Shown here: in pieces, positions 1 to 23,561 of the stretch
How the letters are laid out: each line of letters starts with the position of its first letter
Position numbering within the stretch: the first letter of the stretch is position 1
Origin: Amorphochlora amoebiformis
Taxonomy: Eukaryota; Cercozoa; Chlorarachniophyceae
DNA length: 64,000 nucleotides
Direction: 5' to 3'
Assembly: GCA_054601695.1 (NCBI GenBank)
Contig: BAAHQB010000062.1
Location: 802,229-866,228 of the forward strand
Notes under the pieces: generated by a model
Database searches by the model: none
What the model saw: only the letters and a program-made list of their open reading frames with translations
What the model was told of the DNA's origin: nothing
Translations under genes and position numbers: made by a program

Positions 1-43
1 ATATTTATACATATATATATATATGTATATATATATATATTTC

Positions 44-84
<41 letters not shown>

Positions 85-169
85 TGTACATATATATATA
101 TATATATATGTATGTATATATATATAAGATATATATTCTTTTAAAACTATAGACAAGTATAGATATGTA

Positions 170-207
<38 letters not shown>

Positions 208-252
208 ATGAATGTAGATAAATATATTACATCTGTATATGCCTATTATATA

Positions 253-310
<58 letters not shown>

Positions 311-391
311 GTAAATAAATATGCACAGTTATGCAGATAATCTACATAAGCATTTAGCATATACAAAATTGTGTATATAAAATATGAGTAC

Positions 392-462
<71 letters not shown>

Positions 463-465
463 ACG

Positions 466-512
<47 letters not shown>

Positions 513-590
513 GTATAATTGCATGTAAATATATATATATATATATATATAGAGATATATATGTGTGTATATATATATGTAAAACTATAG

Positions 591-632
591 GTGTCTCGTG
601 AGCGAGTGGTCCCTGTTCTCTTCAGCATGGTG

Positions 633-677
<45 letters not shown>

Positions 678-1012
678 GAAAATATAGGTACATGTACGTA
701 CAGTTTAAATACAACGATGTAGATTATAAATAAAAGGAAAGTTATAAGTGTGTATGTGTATATACATCTGTCTTTGTTTGGGGATGATTGTACAAATATT
801 TCGAATCTGTCTCGATTTGTATACAATATAATATAATATAATATAGTATGATACGATATGATATGATATAATTTAATATAATATGATATGATATACTGTA
901 ATACGATATAATATAATATATAATGTAATATAATATAACCTAATACAATACAATACAATATAATATAATGTAATATAGCATAATATAATATAATATAAAA
1001 TAACTTGATATA

Positions 1013-1059
<47 letters not shown>

Positions 1060-1147
1060 AGTCTTTGTTTGGAGATGGTAGTGCCAAGATTTTGAGTCTG
1101 TCTCGACCTCTTTTATGTGCGATCGCGTGCGACGGTAACTTGAATAG

Positions 1148-1214
<67 letters not shown>

Positions 1215-1244
1215 AGATGTAATATATATCTATGTAAATATACC

Positions 1245-1282
<38 letters not shown>

Positions 1283-1444
1283 AATACAACATTTAAATAT
1301 ACGGACACATATTATATGTACGTGCATATATGATCGAACGTCCCAGTTTACCGCATTTTAGACTAGTAGGTCCACCTGTTCATATACATGTTTGTAAATA
1401 TACATGTACGGGAAAACACAGTATATATATGTATATATATTATC

Positions 1445-1482
<38 letters not shown>

Positions 1483-1926
1483 TATGAAAATTAATGTGTA
1501 TTTTTTGCGCGAAAACGATATATATGTATATATATATTGTGTGTATGTATGTGTATGTGTAAATATATATATTTATATACATATGTATTGAAAGATATAT
1601 ATATATATATACATTGTGTGTATTTATATATATATATATATATATATTATATGGATGTGTTGAAAGATATACATATATATATATATATATATTATAATAC
1701 AGTATATACTATAAATACCTCCAGAAAAGGGATTTGTCGACTTCAAGCTTCGGTTCATCAGCTCACAGCGTCCGGTAATATATATATATATATATAAATA
1801 TACATATATATATATATATACATATATTATATATATATATATATTTTTTTTTCTATATATACAGATATATGCCCACACACAGATATATAAATCTATGTAA
1901 TGTAAACATAATATGTACATACAATG

Positions 1927-1972
<46 letters not shown>

Positions 1973-2032
1973 CATATATATATGTATATATATATATATA
2001 TATACATGTAATCATATATGTATACATGAAAA

Positions 2033-2080
<48 letters not shown>

Positions 2081-2159
2081 GATATATATATATATATATA
2101 TTCATATATATATTATATATATATATAGATATTTGTCAATTTATGTCTTACATACATGT

Positions 2160-2203
<44 letters not shown>

Positions 2204-2450
2204 GTATGTGAGTGAGTAGTATGTGTGCGTTATACACGTATAATTGTAATATTTATATCTATATCTATATTTGTATATATTTATATACACATATATGCAT
2301 ATGTACAAATTTTTCCTACGATTTAAGGATGACCAGAAGCGTCTCGAAATCGCTTTTGAGGGCTTGATGCGAGATATTGGGAACAAGATAACATACAAGG
2401 TATTCAGATACTTGCTTATTTATCAGATATTGTGTACATTTATTGTATAA

Positions 2451-2487
<37 letters not shown>

Positions 2488-2488
2488 A

Positions 2489-2528
<40 letters not shown>

Positions 2529-2569
2529 ATATATATATACACGTATACTATATATATATATATATACAT

Positions 2570-2622
<53 letters not shown>

Positions 2623-2650
2623 GTATATATTTAGATATGTTGTATGTACA

Positions 2651-2702
<52 letters not shown>

Positions 2703-2750
2703 TATATATACATATATATATATAAACAATATTTATATATATATATATAC

Positions 2751-2811
<61 letters not shown>

Positions 2812-2994
2812 CATATATATATATATATATGTATGTATGTATATGCATATTAATATGATGTATGTATATAATCTCATTGACATCGACGCTAAAAGTCTTT
2901 TTCTATTCAGGAAAAGAACTTCTTCGCCCGAAATTTGTACGAGGTGGCTGAATTGGTGCGGACACTACCGAATGTAAGTCCGTTGATGTTCTGA
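591..2994 (+). CDS. XPO7: Exportin-7 (RanBP16-like), C-terminal exons only
   Basis: Exons 591-629, 1062-1134, 1725-1774, 2328-2399 and 2911-2994; the 5' part lies left of the window. All junctions are GT-AG and phases agree (0, 1, 0, 0). The translation runs [14 protein letters not shown]..., then [36 protein letters not shown] and [18 protein letters not shown], ending VSPLMF and TGA at 2992-2994. Order and spacing match my memory of the end of metazoan exportin-7 (SMSRPLLG..., SQPPEKQ..., FENLMEGIE..., a helix with NRDRFTQNL). Exportin-7 is an importin-beta family nuclear transport receptor that binds Ran-GTP. The last exon is read through a possible GTAAGT at 2974 to the stop; a further exon cannot be excluded. 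It is convergent with PEX7. Confidence 0.85.
769..822 (+). pseudogene. Decayed duplicate of the exportin-7 exon at 1062
   Basis: The stretch TCTTTGTTTGGGGATGATTG followed by a segment ending AATCTGTCTCGATTTGTATA is a diverged copy of the first two thirds of the exon at 1062-1134 (TCTTTGTTTGGAGATGGTAG, then GAGTCTGTCTCGACC). It would read [15 protein letters not shown]. No AG lies directly before it and no donor follows, so it should not be spliced. It lies about 290 bp upstream of the real exon and both are bounded by TA-rich arrays. Confidence 0.7.
826..1016. repeat. Degenerate AATAT/AATAC pentanucleotide array
   Basis: About 190 bp of imperfect 5-bp units (ATAAT, GATAT, CAATA), unlike the dinucleotide TA arrays around it. 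It lies in the exportin-7 intron between the decayed exon copy and the exon at 1062. Confidence 0.7.
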
Positions 2995-3645
2995 TAAGCA
3001 AGCATTCGCAATTCGCGATCTTGTATCAATCAATCACACTTTTTGAAACGGCCTCGGCGTAACAACGCTAGTTGAATACTTGCGGACGCGTTGAAGTTGC
3101 AATTCAATGATATCTACAATATTAGCATAGTCAAAACACATACTGAGTCATAACTTGTTAGCGTTTGTACGCACGCAATAGTCTAGTACACATACATGTA
3201 TATGCTGGATATTACGACACACGTACGTATCATAGGGTCACCTAGGTTTAAACAGTTAGATTAAGCTTTAAGCCTTAATACGTATACGACGTCGCTATCG
3301 AGGGCGAAAAAAACATACTCTCACATGAGTACAATATGATTGGGAGAACAATCTAGACAATATGTACGTTTATTTATGTGTGGGTGCGTAACCACAAATA
3401 TGTACGTACGTATATTATAGTACGTATACGTACACCGTATACCAGCGTATAGCCTTGTACGTCCGTACGCAATGTACATACAAGGGCATATCCACCAGAG
3501 GACTACGAAGCACTGATGCGTATTAATGTGCAATTTCACTTGGCATATCCGCACTGTTTGAAAACAATAAGTACATACATACGCGTTCACAGAAATGAAT
3601 GTCAACAGCTACGGTGAAAACATTCCCAAAACTACAATAATCATA
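2995..3645. other. Convergent intergenic region between XPO7 and PEX7
   Basis: The 650 bp separate the two stop codons. It is mixed-sequence DNA with almost no TA array and several ACGTACGT-type palindromic stretches near 3220 and 3400-3430. I found no splice-bordered open segment with a recognisable product and no clear AATAAA near either stop. It probably holds both 3' UTRs. Confidence 0.6.
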
Positions 3646-12475
<8,830 letters not shown>

Positions 12476-12614
12476 TGCGCAATATCACGTTGAATATATG
12501 TGACACAGCTGTATGTAGCCAGCAGGTTACTTTCACACTGTCACCTAGAAATGTCACTATCTACGTTTATACCCTCTAATACCTTGACCCTCCAGTCACT
12601 CTATGTGACTTCAC
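12476..12614. promoter_or_regulatory. Bidirectional promoter region between PEX7 and FAHD1
   Basis: Only 139 bp separate the furthest PEX7 start codon (minus strand) from the FAHD1 start codon (plus strand). The gap holds no TA array, unlike most non-coding DNA here. No TATA box is obvious. Confidence 0.6.
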
Positions 12615-13027
12615 ATGGCAGCCATTCTAGCTCTCAAACGTATTCAACGGCGATTGCTCTCGAGGCGTGGGTGTCGATTCCTGAAGATCGACAGTAATAT
12701 CTTTCGCGGGGAAAATATCTATTGCATCGGCAGGTGGGCTTGTTTGTTCGGAAGGGGGGGAGGAAGGGGGGTGGAATGGATGAAAGAGCGGACACGGACA
12801 CACAAAAAATTGTTTTTTACGGAACGTGAGCATGTATTGAGTGGTTTATGAGGAAGAACGTATTTGGAAGAGTGATTATATTATGATGGGAATTCAGGGC
12901 TGAGAGTAGTAGTTGTTATTGCCAATGAGATGCGTACGACATGAGGGGTTTAGATGGGGATATTGCAGCTTGCTTTAATGTATGCAAGTACGCAATATTT
13001 GTATGTATCACATTTATGCATAATATA

Positions 13028-13084
<57 letters not shown>

Positions 13085-13089
13085 TATAT

Positions 13090-13122
<33 letters not shown>

Positions 13123-13155
13123 AAGATATATATGCATACATATTGCTATATATAC

Positions 13156-13186
<31 letters not shown>

Positions 13187-13316
13187 GCAAGATAAAAAAT
13201 ATTATTGAAAAAGAATAATAGTTATACAATATGCATATCAATATTGTACAGGTGTTTATCAAGATGTATAGATATATACACATATCAATAAATATGTCAT
13301 AGACATAAATGTATGC

Positions 13317-13366
<50 letters not shown>

Positions 13367-13371
13367 ATACA

Positions 13372-13452
<81 letters not shown>

Positions 13453-13638
13453 ACGCGTACACACATATATATACATATATATGAATACATATATATATAT
13501 ATATATATATCTGTGTATATTTATCATACTCATGTGTATAATTTTAGGAACTATCTGGAGCATGTTAGGGAGTTAAATAATGAGCCTCCGGTAGACATAT
13601 ACATAAATATAATGTGATGTAATACAGATATATACATA

Positions 13639-13669
<31 letters not shown>

Positions 13670-13826
13670 TATATGTGTGTTTCTGTGTGTGCGTGTGTGC
13701 GTGTGTAGAAAGGCGAACCCATTGTGTTCATTAAATCGCTGAGCAGCGTTCGCGGCCTTCAGGGTACTATACATGCACTATGTAAACATCAGTACAACTC
13801 GTGCATGCATACATAAGAATTGGATG

Positions 13827-13857
<31 letters not shown>

Positions 13858-13894
13858 TGTGTGTGTGTGTGTATAGAGAGAGAACGAGAGAGCG

Positions 13895-13935
<41 letters not shown>

Positions 13936-14078
13936 ATATATATATATATATATACATATATATAAGTATGTATACATAGGATCAACACCGCTGGCCGCTA
14001 AGAAGGATGAGGTACACCACGAAGTAGAGGTAAATGTATATATTGAATACTACTGTGTATAGTTCATATGAGTATGTG

Positions 14079-14130
<52 letters not shown>

Positions 14131-14395
14131 GAGGCAAAGTCATTGAAACATGACCCTTATAATATGGTTACATGTTTAGGCAAGATCAGTAGAACTTGAT
14201 GGTTATACTGTGGTTATATGTTTAAGTGGATGTATATGTATATATGTGTTTGTTAAATATGTAGGTATGTATATATATATATATATATATTTATATGTAT
14301 GTATTATATATGTGTATATATGAATATATATACATATATATATGTATATATATACATAGATATAAGTATTATATAAATACATACAATATGTAAAC

Positions 14396-14437
<42 letters not shown>

Positions 14438-14624
14438 TACATTTTCTTTGAATACTTTATACACATACATACATACTACATACACATACGTAATAATAGT
14501 ATACATACATACACATATAGATATATACATATATATATGTATATTATATATATATATATAAATCTGATATATATTATATATAAAAATATTACAATACATC
14601 TATATATATATACATATATATATA

Positions 14625-14664
<40 letters not shown>

Positions 14665-14715
14665 TCGCATATCATATATGCAGAGTTACAACTATGTATT
14701 TAAATATACACATAC

Positions 14716-14746
<31 letters not shown>

Positions 14747-14926
14747 CATATATACACGTGTGTATTATCAGCTCGTAGTGGAGATTGGGGAAACGGTTTC
14801 TCTCAACTCATCCCCTGGGTTGCACATACGCATACATAGTATATATCATATTAATTGGATACATCAAATAGATTTATTAACGTATGTTTCTGGATGATAT
14901 ATGCGTTGTATGTGTGATTGTGTACC

Positions 14927-14990
<64 letters not shown>

Positions 14991-15062
14991 TAACATGTAT
15001 GTGATTAAACGTATATGATTAAACGTATGTACATACATGTCTACATCCACAACATTGTGTCA

Positions 15063-15114
<52 letters not shown>

Positions 15115-15264
15115 TATAATATGTATACATAATAGATGTTTATAGGGGAATATATATAAGTGTGTGTGCGTATGTTTATATATATATATATGTGTGTGTG
15201 TATATGTATTCGCTTAAAACAGCCATGCACAGTATTCAACCTACTATACGTCTATGTATATTAC

Positions 15265-15296
<32 letters not shown>

Positions 15297-15526
15297 GTAC
15301 ACATATAAGTATAATATATATATACATTTTTACATAATATATATATACACATATACACACATATATGTTAATCACAAATATGCATGTAGATAACAATCTT
15401 CAGATGGAAGTGTGTATCTCGAGTAGGGCTAGGCCTTGACCTCACGGTTAGATTATATACGTGTATGTATTTATACATAATAACAATAATAATATATATA
15501 TACATATAAACATATATATATATATG

Positions 15527-15577
<51 letters not shown>

Positions 15578-15698
15578 ATATATATATACATTGTAAATAA
15601 ATATACATCTATACATATGATAGAGACGAAACAAGCAGAAAAGCCTCAAGGACAAGGGACTCCCTTGGACTCTGGCCAAAAAGTAACTACAGATGCCG

Positions 15699-15734
<36 letters not shown>

Positions 15735-15828
15735 CATGTATATTTCAATAACAAGGAACCGCATTCTCTAGCCAAAATCGAATTACATACACGTACAAAG
15801 TGTTACGCATATGCAATCATATGTGGTC

Positions 15829-15876
<48 letters not shown>

Positions 15877-15928
15877 CGTGTGTGTTTGTGTGTGTAAATG
15901 CATGTAAATATGTAGATATACGTATATT

Positions 15929-15972
<44 letters not shown>

Positions 15973-16145
15973 CAGCTTCGAAGGAGCAACTGTACTAGGG
16001 CCTATGGTTAGCATTAGGGATTTGAATGAGAGACTTCAACCCCCCTATTCCGATCTTGAATTCGCACTTACTGTCAACGGCGAAGAAAAACAACGAGGGA
16101 GCCTGGTTGAGAATACATATATCATGTGCTATTATGGATGTATAT

Positions 16146-16176
<31 letters not shown>

Positions 16177-16268
16177 ATATATATATTTTATATATTATAT
16201 ATATATATATTATATATATATATATATATATTATATATATTATATATATATATATATATATATTATAC

Positions 16269-16315
<47 letters not shown>

Positions 16316-16426
16316 ATATATATATATATATATATGTATATATGGCGTATGTATTTTGTACGGGTGTCCACGATCATTTGACATATGAATTGTACATGAA
16401 TATATATATATATATAGATAGATATA

Positions 16427-16489
<63 letters not shown>

Positions 16490-17008
16490 CATATCTATAC
16501 ACACACATACATGTGTGTAACATACAACACACATATATATCATAAGGATTCACATATCGATATACACAGGGGCAAATGATGTTTCCAGTGGATACCTTAA
16601 TCAACTTTCTTGCGTCGTATCAGGTGAAAATAAGGTTTTTTTTTTTTTATTTAATTTGTCGGGAAGTGCTGCCAGTTAAGGGAAAGGGAAATATTGAGCA
16701 AGAGAGTGGAAAACCGAAAATAGAGAGAGGATGGCCACTGGGAACATGGAGAGAGAAGAGGGAAAGAGAGAAAGACAGAGGTAGAGAGAAAGAGAGGACA
16801 AAGAGAAAGAATATATATATATATATAAATATATATTATATATTTTCATATATACATATATATATATATATATAATATTCCTATATATATGTTTCTATAT
16901 TATATATGTACATAAAATATATGTGCATTAATGTATATGAAAAGAGGGGAGAAGAGCAGGTTTTGACCAAGGAAGAGAGCCTTTGGAGTGTGTTAGTATG
17001 TATACGCA

Positions 17009-17102
<94 letters not shown>

Positions 17103-17138
17103 GGGAGAGAGTCTTTGGTGTATTAATATCTATGCATT

Positions 17139-17191
<53 letters not shown>

Positions 17192-17394
17192 ATTGTATAT
17201 TGAGATGATATCAACCGTCTATACCGGAAGATGTATAAATATATATATTATATATATTATATATATATATATATATATTGTGTTTTTGAATTGTGTTAGA
17301 CGTTGTACGAAGGGGACTTAATATTTACCGGGACTCCGTCAGGTTATATCATAATATAATATCTACATACCTAAATCCTTATATATGTAGTTAC

Positions 17395-17437
<43 letters not shown>

Positions 17438-17514
17438 AGTGTGTGTATGTGTGTGTGTGTGTCTGTGTGTATGTGTATGTATGTACGTGTGCATAAGCAA
17501 TAATCATATATGTG

Positions 17515-17554
<40 letters not shown>

Positions 17555-17578
17555 CACATGTATATATATTATATACGA

Positions 17579-17624
<46 letters not shown>

Positions 17625-17626
17625 TG

Positions 17627-17664
<38 letters not shown>

Positions 17665-17903
17665 TCAATCGTTTTCGTACGGTTTTAATATATACCAGAT
17701 AAGATATTTGACTAGATGCATGCATCTGAACCTAGAATCTTTGGACGAGGTCTAGTAAGTATAGTACATGTAACCAAGATATTATATCGAACATTATCAT
17801 TATATCTAGTATATATACAGGAGTAGGAGCCATTCATTGCGGCGACTGTTTTGTGATGAAGTGGACGAATGGGCTCGATGCTGAGTATTCAGGGTCTCTT
17901 TAA
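12615..17903 (+). CDS. FAHD1: FAH-domain acylpyruvase/oxaloacetate decarboxylase, mitochondrial
   Basis: Exons 12615-12733, 13548-13590, 13709-13763, 13980-14029, 14772-14818, 15404-15446, 15624-15682, 15976-16105, 16570-16623, 17300-17342, 17821-17903; 726 nt, 241 residues, TAA. All borders are GT-AG and phases agree. Family signatures in order: [21 protein letters not shown], the metal-site HHEVE (Glu87, Glu89), LGLDLT (Asp117), [21 protein letters not shown] and [13 protein letters not shown]1 hydrolyses acylpyruvates and decarboxylates oxaloacetate in mitochondria. The first 25 residues are Arg-rich without acids, as in a mitochondrial presequence. The usual TARD after the LDLT strand reads TRRN here. 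The start is the only ATG before the conserved [10 protein letters not shown]. Confidence 0.94.
16690..16812. repeat. GA-rich tract after a FAHD1 donor
   Basis: GAGAGAAAGA-type purine sequence starts about 65 bp downstream of the donor of exon 16570-16623. Confidence 0.7.
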
Positions 17904-18865
17904 TTCATGCATCACGAATATCCGTATAAACTACATCTAGTAGATATGTATATCCTAGATGCATGCCCGGTTATCTAACTCTAGTACTAGAGTAACTAAA
18001 TAATATATTATAATATATATATATCAGTAAAAACACTCTTGAATATAGTCTAGATACACTATCTAGGATATACTAGTATATACTACTTGTAAATATCATA
18101 TACTATAACAACTAGCTAGCTAGTATAAGTTCTAGAAGTTAGTACAATTACTACCAAGTAGTATGTAATGCCTAGTATAATAATTTATATAATCTAGATA
18201 ATCTATCTAGTCTATCTCAGTTGTAGTCTCATACCTAGATACTGCTAGGATATGTCGACTACGTACGTAGTAATCATTGTAACGCGTTACATAATTTGTA
18301 TCTCTACTCTAGTATCTAGATTTTCTAGATTCTAGAGATCTGAATAAGTTTGCTAGATTTTGAGTATCTACAGTCTAGACAGTAATAATAGTAATTATAT
18401 CTTAGAATTGGACTAGTTGGAGAGCATTATCTAGATTTTAATATACTAGATATAGCTGGATAGATAATATCTAGGATTCTACTGTTCGTCACTGAGGCGG
18501 CCGTAACCAGCGCAATCACAAACAATATACTAGATTTATCACTAGACTCTATAGACTAGCTCTAGCAGCTGTACACTATCTTGACTATCAGTAGTGCATG
18601 AATCTAGATAATATCTAGAATATCCAATCATCATATATGCATGCAATTATATCAGTTTTTCAATGGAAAAAGTCACGAATATCAATTGTTATGTTAAAAC
18701 TTAAAAATATTTTTGGGCTCAAGAGTTCGGCGTGATGAAGATTTCCATCATTACAAATTCGTATTATTAATATACTAAATCCGCTTACCCATATAATTGT
18801 GTGAATCTGGATACTGGCATGTAATTTGAGAATCAACAGTACAGTGTATATATATATATGTATGA

Positions 18866-18897
<32 letters not shown>

Positions 18898-19095
18898 GTA
18901 TATATTTATGTATGATGATATGGTGAAAACATACCAGACTCCAAATATGAGTGATACTTCATCCGGCAGGGCTACACCCGCGGGGTTTCATCTAGAAAAG
19001 ATTGGAATTGTCGTTAGAAGAGCTAGTACTAACTTGTGAGGGGAATCGATATACATATACATATATACATACATACATACATACATATATATATG

Positions 19096-19134
<39 letters not shown>

Positions 19135-19180
19135 ATGTGTTTACTTACGTTTTCGATTGATATTCGTGCCAGATTTCCTA

Positions 19181-19211
<31 letters not shown>

Positions 19212-19283
19212 TATATATATATATATACTCTGAAGGATGTAAGCCTCATATCAGATGCGTTATATTTAGATATATATTATGAA
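17904..19283. other. CTAG-rich convergent intergenic region
   Basis: Between the FAHD1 stop and the stop of the next (minus) gene. From about 17920 to 18630 the tetramer CTAG recurs roughly every 20-30 bp, often as TCTAGA, ACTAGT or GCTAGC, far above its frequency elsewhere. 18640-18840 is plain AT-rich DNA. 18950-19040 holds a short open segment that could be an alternative last exon of the minus gene (acceptor after TCTTTTCTAG, then ATGAAACCCCG). Confidence 0.65.
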
Positions 19284-19674
19284 TTAGGTATGTATATTAT
19301 AATATACATACATTGCTAACTTGTGAGCCTTGGGTTCGGAAGACTCCCTGCAACCCTTCATGTAAATCAACCCTCCAATTCCTACAGATATAAAATATAT
19401 ATATATATAAATATATATATATATATTTATTCATTATGTATTATATAACAATACATATTATATACATATACATATATGTATATGATATAATTTGAAATAA
19501 GCATCTGATACCCTCCAATTCCTACAGATATAATACATATATATATATATATATATTTATTTATTCATTATGTATTATATAATAATACATATTATATATA
19601 TATATATATATATATATGATATAATTTGAAATAAGCATCTGATTACATACATACGTAGGTACCTAAACATACAT

Positions 19675-19718
<44 letters not shown>

Positions 19719-20132
19719 ACCAAGAATGAGAACGATTGCCGTCCATACCCACTGAAGAGATTTCCTGAGATATTAGAATTAAGATTATGTCGGGGTTAGA
19801 GTTAAGAGACAGCGTTAAGATTAGGGGCTTGGGTTAGAATTAGCTTGAAACGAGACCTCTACGTCTCTGGTTATTGTTTGTATTTTGGATAAGGTTTAGG
19901 GTTAATGTGGCTAGATAAATAATTAGGATTAGGGTTAGGTGACCAAATGTCTTCCGCTTGATCGTTTGCTTGAAGACCCAAAGAGCAGTTAATAAGGCCT
20001 ATATTGTATGTATGTATATATATATATAGAGAGAGATATGTATATATTGTCTCCTTATGTACTAGTGTATTGTATCTTCATATCATACAGAGCTATGATT
20101 CTTGTATGGATTGCGTTCTGTAATATCATATA

Positions 20133-20166
<34 letters not shown>

Positions 20167-20234
20167 GGGAGAGAGAGAGAGAGTTTCAGATACCCCCGAT
20201 GACGAGGAACGCTCCGACAATTTGGTGAAATCCC

Positions 20235-20293
<59 letters not shown>

Positions 20294-20418
20294 GATATAC
20301 AGAAGCACACTCCAAAATAACGCACGCAGAAACGAACTCCGACCAAACACAAACCAAACCCTTTATCCCAATCTTAGGAAAATAAACGCAAAAATTTCGA
20401 AGGCGCTCACATTTATAC

Positions 20419-20456
<38 letters not shown>

Positions 20457-20578
20457 CTATATATATATTATATATTATCAGTTCTATGAAGTAACCTTCC
20501 AAACAGTACGAATAGTAGACTGTTCACTGCCTTCCTCCTTGTGAGGACGTAAAATCCCAGCAAGCATCTATACGAATC

Positions 20579-20624
<46 letters not shown>

Positions 20625-21851
20625 TATTTCATATTTATAGACATGGGGCATATCTTAGCTAGCATCTGGTTATGTCTACACAACGGTAGTAAATGTTTTT
20701 GCTTGTATATGTAATATAATGATATATATATATATACATATATATATATGATAACAATAACAACGTTGTAACTACTTATAATATATGCAAAATACCTGTA
20801 GAGAGGCGAAAATGATCAGAGAAAGACCAAGTTGTCCATGGGGGTCTTCAAATCGCTGTGCGGTTATCATTCATATTTAGTATAACGATTCGGGTTAGGG
20901 TTAGATAGTGTCACGGTTACAATTAGAGTGAGTTCTGAGCAGGGTTAGGTTACGGTTAGGGTTCAGCTTTGGATTGAAAGTAAACGGTTAGGGTTACGGT
21001 TAGGGTACTGTTAGTGTCCTGAATAAGGTTAGGGTTAAGGTTAGGGTTAAGGTTATGGTAAGGACAAGACACTTCAAATTGGGTTAAGATTGCGGATACA
21101 GCTAGGACACAGTCCCAGCTAATGTTAAGGTTACTTAGGGTTAGCATGACAAGTTGGGTTACTGTAAGGCTTAGGGATTACTTAGGATGCGATTAAGGCT
21201 TGGGTTGAGATTAAGGTTTGGGTTATAATTAGTGGTAAGGTTAGGCTTACCTCATCGTCATTCTGGGTGACATAGAACGCGAGGACAAAGCTAGGGTTGG
21301 GATGTATGTAAGTGGATATAGCTACACATATATGAAGATTTGAACATGTATACACATACATATATATATACACACATGTGTACATGTACATATGTATTAT
21401 ATGTATGTGTGTATATGTACACGTATACACATACACACATATATATATATACTCACCCAACGATCATAAAAGCCGCCGCAAGAAACTGTACGCCTTAGGG
21501 ATAGGGTGAGCGTTAGGGGTTACACTTCCCTTCCCTTAGGGACAGAATTGAAATTACAGAAAACTTTTCTCCAGAATTAGGTTCGCGATTAGAGGGGGTT
21601 AAATTTTGTTTCAGTCACTGTTTGAGTTAATGCTAGGATTTGGCGTTAGGGTTGGGTCTTTCTTAGTAATAGGGTGGCTTAGAGTGGGTTAGAGTTAGTG
21701 GTACCCATGTGAAATTTGAACCAGCAACCTGGGACACTTGGGAAACAATCGCGGAAGAAGATTGGGGCGGCTAGGTTTAGGTTTAGGTTTAGGGTTGAAG
21801 TTGGGATTCTTGGGATATATGTACATATATAAATATATAAATATATATATA

Positions 21852-21883
<32 letters not shown>

Positions 21884-22247
21884 GCAGGTAAATATGAATA
21901 TATAAGTATAGGAATACTCATATATGTGTATGCGTTTAATGTAAATAGAATGGAAGTATCGGATAGAGAATGTAAAATTACGTGCATGTTCGTGAATGTG
22001 AAATATATATATGTGTGTGCATACTCATATATATATATATATGTATATATATAAACATTTGGTGTTTTAATATTTATGGTACTCTATCAAACCATACCTA
22101 ATCAAACCAATTTTAGCCTGGCTGAATATTAGATCCCTACCCCTAAGTATTGCTGACCATAACCAACCCTACCCATAAGCATCATACCTACGCCGAGGGG
22201 CATGAGAAAGGAGAACGCAATCCTGCAATACGTATGTTTATATATAT

Positions 22248-22304
<57 letters not shown>

Positions 22305-22775
22305 CATACAATATGTACTATATACAAACACATACATGTACATACAAGTGTAGTGTGTATGTAAAATCAACATGGACATCTACTTGCTTTACTACAAGCG
22401 ACAATGTACACTGGTCGTGTACATATAAACATGTGATATTCATGGGCCGGGGGAGCACATACTGGCTATGTGAATCATAAGTGTTATCGGCTGTGTAAAT
22501 GAATACTTAAGTGTTACCGGCTGTGTAAATGAATATATAAGTGTTAATGCGCTATGACAGCCCGGAACCGAGAAACAAAACACACGCATACGGCCGTGTA
22601 TCGAGTATATGGGTATTTGCGCTCCGTCAGAGTATATGTACATGTGTATGTTAAGTGGCTGTGGGAACGTGTAGACTGGTTGGGGTACATGTATGATTAT
22701 CAGTATCAATCAAATTCCTTGTCTTTGGAACATATACTGAGAGATCGTGTAAATGAGTAGTAATATATAATATAA

Positions 22776-22811
<36 letters not shown>

Positions 22812-22879
22812 GTATATATGTACCACATGACAGCACTATGTGAAGTGATGTAGTCAATCTCCTCGACTTCCTGTCGAGG

Positions 22880-22917
<38 letters not shown>

Positions 22918-23053
22918 TATTTATAGATAACAATAATAACTATAATAATATGCATAATATTAACTTAACAATGTTAATAATGATAATAATAATCACGATA
23001 TAATAATGATTAAATTTTGGTACTAATATATACGTAAATACATAAATATACAG

Positions 23054-23087
<34 letters not shown>

Positions 23088-23232
23088 TATATATGGTACC
23101 TCGGATTCTCCAGACTCGAAGTTGATCTGGAGATAAATATACAAATATGTATAAATATACTGTATGATTACAAAATATGCACATATATATATTGTGTGTA
23201 CTCTCAAGGAATGAAGAGAGGAGGATACCCAC

Positions 23233-23276
<44 letters not shown>

Positions 23277-23359
23277 CATATATACCTTCGCCTTTCCATA
23301 TTCAGATGAACTGTGCGCCGCCAGACTTTGGGTTAGGTTAAGAATTAGTCTTTTGTTGA

Positions 23360-23409
<50 letters not shown>

Positions 23410-23511
23410 GTGTGTATATATATACACACACACGCATATATATATATATATATAAATATAAATATATGTTTTTATATTTACACATGTGTATCTACATTTT
23501 GTATTTAGTTA

Positions 23512-23561
<50 letters not shown>

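Noticed and set aside
2443-2883. Long open frames of alternating Tyr and Ile (and Tyr-Thr-His-Ile) on both strands, here and throughout the window
   Set aside because: They are translations of (TA)n, TATG and TACA arrays, present in several frames of both strands at once, with no family resemblance.
18952-19041. A 30-codon + strand open frame (MSDTSSGRATPAGF)
   Set aside because: No neighbouring + strand exons; a minus-strand acceptor in the same island makes it at most an alternative 3' exon of the b561 gene.
20187-20224. A + strand exon candidate ([11 protein letters not shown] with good borders)
   Set aside because: The opposite strand encodes the b561 haem-binding segment [13 protein letters not shown] in the right order, which explains the island better.
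20496-20567. Apparent copy of the PEX7 exon 10268-10211 (both contain a GCTTG...GGATTTT...CACAAG...GGAAG pattern)
   Set aside because: In frame and phase it is the cytochrome b561 exon [20 protein letters not shown], so the similarity is chance.
20870-21260. A chromosome end or active telomere
   Set aside because: The TTAGGG-like units are degenerate, interrupted by confirmed exons and occur at many internal sites.
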